From: Isoperla grammatica
Lineage: Eukaryota > Arthropoda > Insecta > Plecoptera > Perlodidae
Length of the DNA stretch: 64,000 bases
Assembly: GCA_945910005.1 (NCBI GenBank)
Contig: OX246744.1
Location: 38,384,011-38,448,010 of the forward strand
Direction of reading: 5' to 3'
Numbering within the stretch: the stretch's first letter is position 1; the number at the start of each line of letters is the position of its first letter. The notes under the pieces are model-generated. The model was not told the origin of the DNA. It saw nothing but the letters and a program-made list of their open reading frames with translations, and made no database searches. Position numbers and translations under genes: made by a program. Shown here in pieces: positions 21,501 to 33,708 of the stretch.

Positions 21501-24500
21501 ATCTGCCCCTCAGTCGTGCCTGATGATGACAGCAGAGCAGCTGGCTCACAAGGCTGGCCGTGTAGTAGTAGTAGACCGTGTGTGCCAGCCTTGTGAGCCA
21601 GCTGGTTTACACGTCACCACGAGACTGTTGATCTGCCCCTCAGTCGTGCCTGATGATGACAGCAGAGCAGCTGGCTCACAAGGTTGGCCGTGTAGTAGTA
21701 GTAGACCGTGTGTGCCAGCCTTGTGAGCCAGCTGGTTTACACGTCACCACGAGACTGCGCCGTTACCACTTCGAGACTGTTGATCTGCCCCTCAGTCGTG
21801 CCTGATGATGACCGCAGACCAGCTGGCTCACAAGGCTGGCCGTGTACTAGTAGTAGACCGTGTGTGCCAGCCTTGTGAGCCAGCTGGTTTACACGTCACC
21901 ACGAGACTGCGCCGTTACCACTTTGAGACTGTTGATCTGCCCCTCAGTCGTGCCTGATGATGACAGCAGAGCAGCTGGCTCACAAGGCTGGCCGTGTAGT
22001 AGTAGTAGACCGTGTGTGCCAGCCTTGTGAGCCAGCTGGTTTACACGTCACCACGAGACTGCGCCGTTACCACTTCGAGACTGTTGATCTGCCCCTCAGT
22101 CGTACCTAATGATGACAGCAGAGCAGCTGGCTCACAAGGCTGGCCGTGTAGTAGTAGTAGACCGTGTGTGCCAGCCTTGTGAGCCAGCTGGTTTACACGT
22201 CACCACGAGACTGTTGATCTGCCCCTCAGTCGTGCCTGATGATGACAGCAGACCAGCTGGCTCACAAGGCTGGGCGTGTAGTAGTAGTAGACCGTGTGTG
22301 CCAGCCTTGTGAGCCAGCTGGTTTACACGTCACCACGAGACTGCGCCGTTACCACTTCGAGACTGTTGATCTGCCCCTCAGTCGTGCCTGATGATGACAG
22401 CAGAGCAGCTGGCTCACAAGGCTGGCCGTGTTGTAGTAGTCGACCGTGTGTGCCAGCCTTGTGAGCCAGCTGGTTTACACGTCACCACGAGACTGTTGAT
22501 CTGCCCCTCAGTCGGGCCTGATGATGACAGCAGAGCAGCTGGCTCACAAGGCTGGCCGTGTAGTAGTAGTTGACCGTGTGTGCCAGCCTTGTGAGCCAGC
22601 TGGTTTACACGTCACCACGAGACTGTTGATCTGCCCCTCAGTCGTGCCTGATGATGACAGCAGAGCAGCTGGCTCACAAGGCTGGCCGTGTAGTAGTAGT
22701 AGACCGTGTGTGCCAGCCTTGTGAGCCAGCTGGTTTACACGTCACCACGAGACTGTTGATCTGCCCCTCAGTCGTGCCTGATGATGACAGCAGAGCAGCT
22801 GGCTCACAAGGCTGGCCGTGTAGTAGTAGTAGACCGTGTGTGCCAGCCTTGTGAGCCAGCTGGTTTACACGTCACCACGAGACTGCGCCGTTACCACTTC
22901 GAGACTGTTGATCTGCCCCTCAGTCGTGCCTGATGATGACAGCAGAGCAGCTGGCTCACAAGGCTGGCCGTGTAGTAGTAGTAGACCGTGTGTGCCAGCC
23001 TTGTGAGCCAGCTGGTTTACACGTCACCACGAGACTGTTGATCTGCCCCTCAGTCGTGCCTGATGATGACAGCAGAGCAGCTGGCTCACAAGGCTGGCCG
23101 TGTAGTAGTAGTAGACCGTGTGTGCCAGCCTTGTGAGCCAGCTGGTTTACACGTCACCACGAGACTGCGCCGTTACCACTTCGAGACTGTTGATCTGCCC
23201 CTCAGTCGTGCCTGATGATGACAGCAGACCAGCTGGCTCACAAGGCTGGCCGTGTATTAGTAGAAGACCGTGTGTGCTAGCCTTGTGAGCCAGCTGGTTT
23301 ACACGTCACCACGAGACTGCGCCGTCACCACTTCGAGACTGTTGATCTGCCCCTCAGTCGTGCCTGATGATGACAGCAGAGCAGCTGGCTCACAAGGCTG
23401 GCCGTGTAGTAGTAGTAGACCGTGTGTGCCAGCCTTGTGAGCCAGCTGGTTTACATGTTACCACGAGACTGCGCCGTTACCACTTCGAGACTGTTGATCT
23501 GCCCCTCAGTCGTGCCTGATGATGACAGCAGAGCAGCTGGCTCACAAGGCTGGCCGTGTAGTAGTAGTAGACCGTGTGTGCCAGCCTTGTGAGCCAGCTG
23601 GTTTACACGTCACCACGAGACTGCGCCGTTACCACTTCGAGACTGTTGATCTGCCCCACAGTCGTGCCAGATGATGACAGCAGAGCAGCTGGCTCACAAG
23701 GCTGGCCGTGTAGTAGAAGTAGCCCGTGTGTGCCAGCCTTGTGAGCCAGCTGGTTTACACGTCACCACGAGACTGCGCCGTTACCACTTCGAGACTGTTG
23801 ATCTGCCCCTCAGTCGTGCCTGATGATGACAGCAGAGGTGCTGGCTCACAAGGCTGGCCGTGTAGTAGTAGTAGTCCGTGTGTGCCAGCCTTGTGAGCCA
23901 GCTGGTTTACACGTCACCACGAGACTGTTGATGTGCCCCTCAGTCGTGCCTGATGATGACAGCAGAGCAGCTGGCTCACAAGGCTGGCCGTGTGGTAGTA
24001 GTAGACCGTGTGTGCCAGCCTTGTGAGCCAGCTGGTTTACACGTCACCACGAGACTGTTGATCTGCCCCTCAGTCGTGCCTGATGATGACAGCAGAGCAG
24101 CTGGCTCACAAGGCTGGCCGTGTAGTAGTAGTAGACCGTGTGTGCCAGCCTTGTGAGCCAGCTGGTTTACACGCCACCACGAGACTGCGCCGTTACCACT
24201 TCGAGACTGTTGATCTGCCCCTCAGTCGTGCCTGATGATGACAGCAGAGCAGCTGGCTCACAAGGCAGGCCGTGTAGTAGTAGAAGACCGTGTGTGCCAG
24301 CCTTGTGAGCCAGCTGGTTTACACGTCAACACGAGACTGTTGATCTGCCCCTCAGTCGTGCCTGATGATGACAGCAGAGCAGCTGGCTCACAAGGCTGGC
24401 CGTATAGTAGTAGTAGACCGTGTGTGCCAGCCTTGTGAGCCAGCTGGTTTACACGTCACCACGAGACTGCGCCGTTACCACTTCGAGACTGTTGATCTGC

Positions 24501-24949
24501 CCCTCAGTCGTGCCTGATGATGACAGCAGACCAGCTGGCTCACAAGGCTGGCCGTGTAGTAGAAGTAGACCGTGTGTGCCAGCCTTGTGAGCCAGCTGGT
24601 TTACACGTCACCACGAGACTGCGCCGTTACCACTTCGAGACTGTTGATCTGCCCCTCAGTCGTGCCTGATGATGACAGCAGAGCAGCTGGCTCACAAGGC
24701 TGGCCGTGTAGTAGTAGTAGACCGTGTGTGCCAGCCTTGTGAGCCAGCTGGTTTACACGTCACCACGAGACTGTTGATCTGCCCCTCAGTCGTGCCTGAT
24801 GATGACAGCAGAGCAGCTGGCTCACAAGGCTGGCCGTGTAGTAGTAGTAGACCGTGTGTGCCAGCCTTGTGAGCCAGCTGGTTTACACGTCACCACGAGA
24901 CTGTTGATCTGCCCCTCAGTCGTGCCTGATGATGACAGCAGAGCAGCTG
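15559..24949 (+). repeat. PLE-derived satellite array 1 (152/130-bp units)
   Basis: Roughly 64 units. The full unit is 152 bp. A frequent short form of 130 bp lacks 22 bp between two copies of GAGACTG. The first unit overlaps the PLE stop codon, so the unit is the PLE 3' UTR amplified. Each unit has a 21-22-bp perfect inverted repeat (for example 24684-24704 with 24730-24750) around a 25-nt loop containing GTAGTAGTAGTAG. Units vary at AGAGCAGC/AGACCAGC and other single sites, and blocks of units are themselves duplicated (about 19.6-20.9 kb resembles 20.9-22.1 kb). Neither 152 nor 130 is a multiple of three, so the repeated 67-aa frames are incidental. The array ends where the last unit continues into TCGAAATATTG. 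Confidence 0.95.
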
Positions 24950-24966
24950 TCGAAATATTGCGTGAC
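24919..24966 (+). ncRNA. Hammerhead-ribozyme-like motif at end of array 1
   Basis: Layout: stem I GTCGTGC (24919-24925) pairs with GCGTGAC (24960-24966), seven pairs including two G-U; then the core CTGATGA; then stem II GACAGC/GCTGTC (24934-24939, 24946-24951) with loop AGAGCA; then GAAA; then TATT, with cleavage expected after the last T. One unpaired T sits at the base of stem II, and stem III is almost absent. Minimal stem III is known from hammerheads of Penelope-like elements, which often work as dimers. Internal satellite units have CTGATGA but lack GAAA, because they diverge at GCAGCTG. Activity is not shown. Confidence 0.55.
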
Positions 24967-25788
24967 GTGATGTTGAACAACATCGAGAATATTTTAACTG
25001 TGCAAGTCGTACAGTGTTTTTATTATTATAGGCAGATAAGTTAGATAATGTGGGGAAAAAGCTGTCAGTACCTTTGGCGTGTTGATATATGTTGAGATTA
25101 AACCACACTTTTTGTATTATGTAAATGTGTTCATTGCAAATTAATGTATACAGTAGCGCATCCTGGAATTCGAAAAGGGGGAATTCAATCAGTGAAATCG
25201 ACCCATAAGTAGGGTTGTTCGGGGGGCTGGCTTTCCGATTTTTTTTCTTGTGGTGGTAGTTTTAGTGGGAATCTGCGCGATTTAGAGCGGCCAACTAAAA
25301 AATTGCAAAAATTGCTATCAATACATTTTGTCTTGAGCCCCACCAATAAAAGGAACTTCAACACTTGTTTAGCTACAATAATCTATAATAAATGAAAATG
25401 ATAAATGCGTGCATTTTTAAACGAACCCAATAGATTTGGTATACACAAATTAATGTTTTCTTTTAAAGGTAAAATGTCAAAATTTCTAAATTATTTTTTT
25501 TAGAGAGGGGTTGTCTCATAGGCCCCCTCCCTCTTTGATAAACCACTGGATATATATTTCAACAATAGTTATACTACGTATTCATCGTTACAGTCTACGT
25601 GTTGCTAACCTTTAGACGATGAGGGGTTTGGTCTTACTTTGGTGTCACTATTTGTTTATAAGAACACTCAATGAGAAATAACCGGACAATATAGTAATTG
25701 CGAAAAGGCCGCCGGACGTTTGGTAAGTGGTAACCCTACATATTCTTCATCAGATTCAGATCCCTCAGATGTTAGTGACGACGATCCA
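24967..25788. repeat. Spacer copy 1: sequence downstream of the hammerhead-like motif
   Basis: AT-rich unique-type sequence repeated after arrays 2, 3 and 4 (32645, 36240, 42287). It includes GATGTTGAACAACATC, which pairs with itself. Near its right end are codon-like GATTCAGATCCCTCAGATG bases that continue after the MITE as GAACCACTTACC (43789), suggesting a split reading frame of unknown identity. Copy 1 differs from the other three by several substitutions, for example CTGCGCG versus CTGTGCG. Confidence 0.85.
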
Positions 25789-27965
25789 CAGTGGCGTAAC
25801 TAAGGGGGGAAGTTTAGGGGGTTTAAACCAGGGATCCGACTAGTTTTGTTTTTTGAACATAGCCGAAGCCTAGCCTAGCCAGTCACTGGCAAAGCTAGCC
25901 CAGCTGCAAGCCTAGCCGCGGTTAGCTTTAAAAAAAAAACGTAGCCGAGCTAAAAGTTAGCTGGCTTTCACAGAACATAGCCCAGCCGAGCTCGAAGCTA
26001 GCTAGCTTAAAACAAACCTAGCCGAGCCGAGCTGGAATCTAGCTGGCTTACAAAGAACATAGCCCAGCCCAGCCAGAAGATAGCCGGAGTAAAAAAAACA
26101 TAGCCTAGCCTAGCTTGAAACTAGCTGATACGGGAGAAACATAGCTTAGCCTAGCCTAGCCTAGCTGGAAGCTAGCCGGGGCAGAAAGAACATAATTAGC
26201 CTTGCATTACAAAAATGAGGTGCACACGAAACATGAAACCTGCTTATTTGACAGGTTGCGAATAGCTAAGTGATGAATAGCTAGTGAATAACTAGTGAAT
26301 TGAATAGCTAAGTGAAGTGATTACTATGGATGAAAAAATCGGTTATTTATATTTGCTATATATGTTTAAAAAGTTAATAACGAGTAAATAATAATCTAGT
26401 GGTAGCCTGTGCTTAATTTCAGGGTGGACACAGCCACCTACTATTTTTCCTGGGGGGAGGGGGGGGGGGGAGGCGGCGGACGCGTTCGCCCACTTATTTT
26501 TTTGGAAAATCCTAATTAAAAAGTCAATACGATGTTGTAGTAAACTGGATAGCCTGTCTATAGTTACTGTACTAATGTGGCGACTGCACTTTTTCATGTA
26601 TCCTCTTTGCTGCTTGTTGACAAGATTATGCCAGCTAGATTGGCAGGGGTAGGGGGAGGTAATTTTGGGTTTCCTTAAAGTCAAGCAGATGACAAGAAAA
26701 GGTAATTTTTATTACAGAAAACAAGAAAGCGCAAGACGCCTCTCAACCCCCCCTCCCCCCCCCCCTCCACAGGGTTGACATACATCCCGCTATTATCTTG
26801 GTTAGATCCTGCAATACAATGTTCGACGTTGGTAGTTCTTCTAGTATGAAAAGACGGGTTGTTGCCGACATCGGCCTGGGTGGTAGGTTGTAAAATTAAA
26901 AGCCACCCTAATTTACCACTTGCGACCGCTTCCTGCGTTGCCAAGATGTGTATTTGGCGAAGAATGCGTATCTCTCTCCCTCGCTCTCTCCGTAATATCT
27001 CTTTCACCCCCAAAAGCAAGCAGCAATGTCTTGTGAATAATACTTGAATAACTTGAGTAATGCTTTGTGAATGAAAATAATTTACGATGTTACCAGTGAA
27101 AAGACCCCTTCGAACTTGCACTGACAACCTTGCAGTCAATTATTGTGCCAGGCGGCTATTAGGCGGTAGGCGGTATTGGGAGTACAATAAGATTAACTGC
27201 GTTTAAAGTGTGAATAAACAAGGTCCATTGTCCCTTTGAGGGAAACGAAACACGTCAAATGCTGCTGGACGAACACATGTTGGGAAACAAAAGCTAACAC
27301 AGCCAGCTACTCGAAAATCTTACTCGCAAAAATGTAGCCAGCCACAACCTAGAAAGACAGCCAGCTAAGAACAAGCTGCTTGAGAAAACGTAGCCAGCCG
27401 AAAGCTAGCTGGCCAGCTACTCGAAAATCTTAGCCAGCGAACCTAGCCTGCAGCTCGCAAAAATGTAGCCAAAACCTAGCTAGCTTGCAGCTTGATAAAA
27501 CGTAGCCAGCTAAGAGAAAGCTAGCCAGCTATTTGAAAAAACGTAGCCAGCCAGAAGCTAGCTAGCTGGCTGCTCGATAAAACGAGCCAGACCAAAGCTA
27601 GCTAGCCTGCAGCTTGACAAAACCTAGCCAGCTAAGAGAAAGCTAGCCGGGCTGATTGAAAAAACGTAGCTAGCCAAAAGCTAGCTAGCCGGCTGCTCCA
27701 AAAAATGCAGCTGGACACATTCTAGCCTAGCCTAGCCTAGCCTAGTCGGATCTCTGGTTTAAACCCCCCCCGAAACTACCTCGAGAATGATTTCACTTAA
27801 TCCTACAATTACTTAATACTATATTGTAAGATCCTTAAACCACTACAGTGTATAACAATCGCAACAAACAACATTTTCATTATATTTATCATGCACTTCA
27901 CTTAGACAAGATGTGTAATTTCTTTCAATAATTCAATTATATTATTTATGTGTTCATCTATAAAC
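25789..27965. mobile_element. Left part of hAT MITE (copy 1), interrupted by a second hAT element
   Basis: Begins CAGTGGCGTAACTAAGG, the left end of the intact MITE at 43110-43780, and stops at ATAAAC where satellite array 2 starts. A 1.93-kb insertion splits it at GTTTAAAC. Without the insertion it has the same 241-bp content as the truncated copies at 33468, 37063 and 43110. Confidence 0.88.
25829..27756. mobile_element. Non-autonomous hAT-type element with TAGCC/AGCTAGC subterminal repeats
   Basis: The element starts CAGGGATCCGACTAG and ends with the complement of CAGAGATCCGACTAG. It is flanked by exact 8-bp duplications of GTTTAAAC (25821-25828, 27757-27764). The empty site is present in the three sister spacers (GGGGGTTTAAACCCC), so insertion is directly demonstrated. 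About 350-450 bp at each end are dense with TAGCC, AGCTAGC and CCAGCC motifs in opposite orientation. The interior has two reverse-strand frames (26343-26684, 113 aa; 26681-27139, 152 aa) with no recognised transposase motif. Confidence 0.92.
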
Positions 27966-30900
27966 CGTTACCACTTCGAGACTGTTGATCTGCCCCTCAG
28001 TCGTGCCTGATGACAGCAGAGCAGCTGGCTCACAAGGCTGGCCGTGTAGTAGTAGTAGACCGTGTGTGCCAGCCTTGTGAGCCAGCTGGTTTGCACGTCA
28101 CCACGAGACTGCGCCGTTACCACTTCGAGACTGTTGATCTGCCCCTCAGTCGTGCCTGATGATGACAACAGAGCAGCTGGCTCACAAGGCTGGCCGTGTA
28201 GTAGTAGTAGACCGTGTGTGCCAGCCTTGTGAGCCAGCTGGTTTACACGTCACCACGAGACTGTTGATCTGCCCCTCAGTCGTGCCTGATGATGACAGCA
28301 GACCAGCTGGCTCACAAGGCTGGCCGTGTAGTAGTAGTAGACCGTGTGTGCCAGCCTTGTGAGCCAGCTGGTTAACACGTCACCACGAGACTGTTGATCT
28401 GCCCCTCAGTCGTGCCTGATGATGACAGCAGACCAGCTGGCTCACAAGGCTGGCCGTGTAGTAGTAGTAGACCGTGTGTGCCAGCCTTGTGAGCCAGCTG
28501 GTTTACACGTCACCACGAGACTGCGCCGTTACCACTTCGAGACTGTTGATCTGCCCCTCAGTCGTGCCTGATGATGACAGCAGAGCAGCTGGCTCACAAG
28601 GCTGGCCGTGTAGTAGTAGTAGACCGTGTGTGCCAGCCTTGTGAGCCAGCTGGTTTACACGTCACCACGAGACTGCGCCGTTACCACTTCGAGACTGTTG
28701 ATCTGCCCCTCAGTCGTGACTGATGATGACAGCAGACCAGCTGGCTCACAAGGCTGGCCGTGTAGTAGTAGTAGACCGTGTGTGCCAGCCTTGTGAGCCA
28801 GCTGGTTTACACGTCACCACGAGACTGCGCCGTTACCACTTCGAGACTGTTGATCTGCCCCTCAGTCGTGCCTGATGATGACAGCAGAGCAGCTGGCTCA
28901 CAAGGCTGGCCGTGTAGTAGTAGTAGACCGTGTGTGCCAGCCTTGTGAGCCAGCTGGTTTACACGTCACCACGAGACTGTTGATCTGCCCCTCAGTCGTG
29001 CCTGATGATGACAGCAGACCAGCTGGCTCAAAAGGCTGGCCGTGTAGTAGTAGTAGACCGTGTGTGCCAGCCTTGTGAGCCAGCTGGTAAACACGTCACC
29101 ACGAGACTGTTGATCTGCCCCTCAGTCGTGCCTGATGATGACAGCAGAGCAACTGGCTCACAAGGCTGGCCGTGTAGTAGTAGTAGACCGTGTGTGCCAG
29201 CCTTGTGAGCCAGCTGGTTTACACGTCACCACGAGACTGAGCCGTTACCACTTCGAGACTGTTGATCTGCCCCTCAGTCGTGCCTGATGATGACAGCAGA
29301 GCAGCTGGCTCACAAGGCTGGCCGTGTAGTAGTAGTAGACCGTGTGTGCCAGCCTTGTGAGCCAACTGGTTTACACGGCACCACGAGACTGCGCCGTTAC
29401 CAGTTCGAGACTGTTGATCTGCCCCTCAGTCGTGCCTGATGATGACAGCAGAGCAGCTGGCTCACAAGGCTGGCCGCGTAGTAGTAGTAGACCGTGTGTG
29501 CCAGCCTTGTGAGCCAGCTGGTTTACACGTCACCACGAGACTGCGCCGTTACCAGTTCGAGACTGTTGATCTGCCCCTCAGTCGTGCCTGATGATGACAG
29601 CAGAGCAGCTGGCTCACAAGGCTGGCCGTGTAGTAGTAGTAGACCGTGTGTGCCAGCCTTGTGAGCCAACTGGTTTACACGGCACCACGAGACTGCGCCG
29701 TTACCAGTTCGAGACTGTTGATCTGCCCCTCAGTCGTGCCTGATGATGACAGCAGAGCAGCTGGCTCACAAGGCTGGCCGTGTAGTAGTAGTAGACCGTG
29801 TGTGCCAGCCTTGTGAGCCAACTGGTTTACACGGCACCACGAGACTGCGCCGTTACCAGTTCGAGACTGTTGATCTGCCCCTCAGTCGTGCCTGATGATG
29901 ACAGCAGAGCAGCTGGCTCACAAGGCTGGCCGTGTAGTAGTAGTAGTCCGTGTGTGCCAGCCTTGTGAGCCAGCTGGTTTACACGTCACCACGAGACTGC
30001 GCCGTTACCACTTCGAGACTGTTGATCTGCCCCTCAGTCGTACCTAATGATGACAGCAGAGCAGCTGGCTCACAAGGCTGGCCGTGTAGTAGTAGTAGAC
30101 CGTGTGTGACAGCCTTGTGAGCCAGCTGGTTTACACGTCACCACGAGACTGTTGATCTGCCCCTCAGTCGTGCCTGATGATGACAGCAGACCAGCTGGCT
30201 CACAAGGCTGGGCGTGTAGTAGTAGTAGACCGTGTGTGCCAGCCTTGTGAGCCAGCTGGTTTACACGTCACCACGAGACTGCGCCGTTACCACTTCGAGA
30301 CTGTTGATCTGCCCCTCAGTCGTGCCTGATGATGACAGCAGAGCAGCTGGCTCACAAGGCTGGCCGTGTTGTAGTAGTAGACCGTGTGTGCCAGCCTTGT
30401 GAGCCAGCTGGTCTACACGTCACCACGAGACTGTTGATCTGCCCCTCAGTCGTGCCTGATGATGACAGCAGACCAGCTGGCTCACAAGGCTGGCCGTGTA
30501 GTAGTAGTAGACCGTGTGTGCCAGCCTTGTGAGCCAGCTGGTTTACACGTCACCACGAGACTGTTGATCTGCCCCTCAGTCGTGCCTGATGATGACAGCA
30601 GAGCAGCTGGCTCACAAGGCTGGCCGTGTAGTAGTAGTAGACCGTGTGTGCCAGCCTTGTGAGCAAGCTGGTTTACACGTCACCACGAGACTGCGCCGTT
30701 ACCACTTCGAGACTGTTGATCTGCCCCTCAGTCGTGCCTGATGATGACAGCAGAGCAGCTGGCTCACAAGGCTGGCCGTGTAGTAGTAGTAGACCGTGTG
30801 TGCCAGCCTTGTGAGCCAGCTGGTTTACACGTCACCACGAGACTGCGCCGTTACCACTTCGAGACTGTTGATCTGCCCCTCAGTCGTGCCTGATGATGAC

Positions 30901-32627
30901 AGCAGACCAGCTGGCTCACAAGGCTGGCCGTGTATTAGTAGAAGACCGTGTGTGTTAGCCTTGTGAGCCAGCTGGTTTACACGTCACCACGAGACTGCGC
31001 CGTTACCACTTCGAGACTGTTGATCTGCCCCTCAGTCGTGCCTGATGATGACAGCAGAGCAGCTGGCTCACAAGGCTGGCCGTGTAGTAGTAGTAGACCG
31101 TGTGTGCCAGCCTTGTGAGCCAGCTGGTTTACACGTCACCACGAGACTGTTGATCTGCCCCTCAGTCGTGCCTGATGATGACAGCAGACCAGCTGGCTCA
31201 CAAGGCTGGCCGTGTAGTAGTAGTAGTCCGTGTGTGCCAGCCTTGTGAGCCAGCTGGTTTACACGTCACCACGAGACTGCGCCGTTACCTCTTCGAGACT
31301 GTTGATCTGCCCCTCAGTCGTGCCTGATGATGACAGCAGACCAGTTGGCTCACAAGGCTGGGCGTGTAGTAGTAGTAGTCCGTGTGTGCCAGCCTTGTGA
31401 GCCGTCTGGTTTACACGTCACCACGAGACTGCGCCGTTACCACTTCGAGACTGTTGATCTGCCCCTCAGTCGTGCCTGATGATGACAGCAGAGCAGCTGG
31501 CTCACAAGGCTGGCCGTGTAGTAGTAGTAGTCCGTGTGTGCCAGCCTTGTGAGCCAGCTGGTTTACACGTCACCACGAGACTGCGCCGTTACCACTTCGA
31601 GACTGTTGATCTGCCCCTCAGTCGTGCCTGATGATGACAGCAGACCAGCTGGCTCACAAGGCTGGCCGTGTAGTAGTAGTAGACCGTGTGTGCCAGCCTT
31701 GTGAGCCAGCTGGATTACACGTCACCACGAGACTGTTGATCTGCCCCTCAGTCGTGCCTGATGATGACAGCAGAGCAGCTGGCTCACAAGGCTGGCCGTG
31801 TGGTAGTAGTAGACCGTGTGTGCCAGCCTTGTGAGCCAGCTGGTTTACACGTCACCACGAGACTGTTAATCTGCCCCTCAGTCGTGCCTGATGATGACAG
31901 CAGAGCAGCTGGCTCACAAGGCTGGCCGTGTAGTAGTAGTAGACCGTGTGTGCCAGCCTTGTGAGCCAGCTGGTTTACACGCCACCACGAGACTGCGCCG
32001 TTACCACTTCGAGACTGTTGATCTGCCCCTCAGTCGTGCCTGATGATGACAGCAGAGCAGCTGGCTCACAAGGCTGGCCGTGTAGTAGTAGAAGACCGTG
32101 TGTGCCAGCCTTGTGAGCCAGCTGGTTTACACGTCAACACAAGACTGTTGATCTGCCCCTCAGTCGTGCCTGATGATGACAGCAGAGCAGCTGGCTCACA
32201 AGGCTGGCCGTGTAGTAGTAGTAGACCGTGTGTGCCAGCCTTGTGAGCCAGCTGGTTTACACGTCACCACGAGACTGCGCCGTTACCACTTCGAGACTGT
32301 TTATCTGCCCCTCAGTCGTGCCTGATGATGACAGCAGACCAGCTGGCTCACAAGGCTGGCCGTGTAGTAGAAGTAGACCGTGTGTGCCAGCCTTGTGAGC
32401 CAGCTGGTTTACACGTCACCACGAGACTGCGCCGTTACCACTTCGAGACTGTTGATCTGCCCCTCAGTCGTGCCTGATGATGACAGCAGAGCAGCTGGCT
32501 CACAAGGCTGGCCGTGTAGTAGTAGTAGACCGTGTGTGCCAGCCTTGTGAGCCAGCTGGTTTACACGTCACCACGAGACTGTTGATCTGCCCCTCAGTCG
32601 TGCCTGATGATGACAGCAGAGCAGCTG
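27966..32627 (+). repeat. PLE-derived satellite array 2
   Basis: 4,662 bp of the same 152/130-bp units. It starts abruptly inside a unit (CGTTACCACTTCGAG), joined to the MITE base ATAAAC. The first unit has the diagnostic CTGATGACAGC, lacking three bases, which is shared by arrays 3 and 4. It ends with the hammerhead-like junction. Confidence 0.95.
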
Positions 32628-32644
32628 TCGAAATATTGCGTGAC
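32597..32644 (+). ncRNA. Hammerhead-like motif at end of array 2
   Basis: Identical in sequence and arrangement to the motif ending array 1: stem I, CTGATGA, GACAGC/GCTGTC, GAAA. Confidence 0.55.
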
Positions 32645-33708
32645 GTGATGTTGAACAACATCGAGAATATTTTAACTGTGCAAGTCGTACAGTGTTTTTA
32701 TTATTATAGGCAGATAAGTTAGATAATGTGGGGAAAAAGCTGTCAGTACCTTTGGCGTGTTGATATATGTTGGAGATTAAACCACACTTTTTGTATTATG
32801 TAAATGTGTTCATTGCAAATTAATGTATACAGTAGCGCATCCTGGAATTCGAAAAGGGGGAATTCAATCAGTGAAATCGACCCATAAGTAGGGTTGTTCG
32901 GGGGGCTGGCTTTCCGATTTTTTTTCTTGTGGTGGTAGTTTTAGTGGGAATCTGTGCGATTTAGAGCGGCCAACTAAAAAATTGCAAAAATTGCTATCAA
33001 TACATTTTGTCTTGAGCCCCACCAATAAAAGGAACTTCAACACTTGTTTAGCTACAATAATCTATAATAAATGAAAATGATAAATGCGTGCATTTTTAAA
33101 CGAACCCAATAGATTTGGTATACACAAATTAATGTTTTCTTTTAAAGGTAAAATGTCAAAATTTCTAAATTATTTTTTTTAGAGAGGGGTTGTCTCATAG
33201 GCCCCCTCCCTCTTTGATAAACCACTGGATATATATTTCAACAATAGTTATACTACGTATTCATCGTTACAGTCTACGTGTTGCTAACCTTTAGACGATG
33301 AGGGGTTTGGTCTTACTTTGGTGTCACTATTTGTTTATAAGAACACTCAATGAGAAATAACCGGACAATATAGTAATTGCGAAAAGGCCGCCGGACGTTT
33401 GGTAAGTGGTAACCCTACATATTCTTCATCAGATTCAGATCCCTCAGATGTTAGTGACGACGATCCACAGTGGCGTAACTAAGGGGGGAAGTTTAGGGGG
33501 TTTAAACCCCCCCCGAAACTACCTCGAGAATGATTTCACTTAATTCTACAATTACTTAATACTATATTGTAAGATCCTTAAACCACTACAGTGTATAACA
33601 ATCGCAACAAACAACATTTTCATTATATTTATCATGCACTTCACTTAGACAAGATGTGTAATTTCTTTCAATAATTCAATTATATTATTTATGTGTTCAT
33701 CTATAAAC
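32628..33708. repeat. Spacer copy 2 with truncated hAT MITE
   Basis: 1,081 bp, nearly identical to 36223-37303 and 42270-43350. The last 241 bp (from 33468) are the left part of the hAT MITE preceded by its left target duplication ACGATCCA. It holds the unoccupied GTTTAAAC site of the element inserted in copy 1. Confidence 0.95.

Noticed and set aside
15559..24949. CRISPR array
   Set aside because: Units are contiguous near-identical satellite copies with no unique spacers and no cas genes; the genome is eukaryotic.
26343..27139. 113- and 152-aa reverse frames as hAT transposase
   Set aside because: Neither shows BED finger, catalytic or hAT C-terminal dimerisation motifs; both are short and include homopolymer-derived residues.
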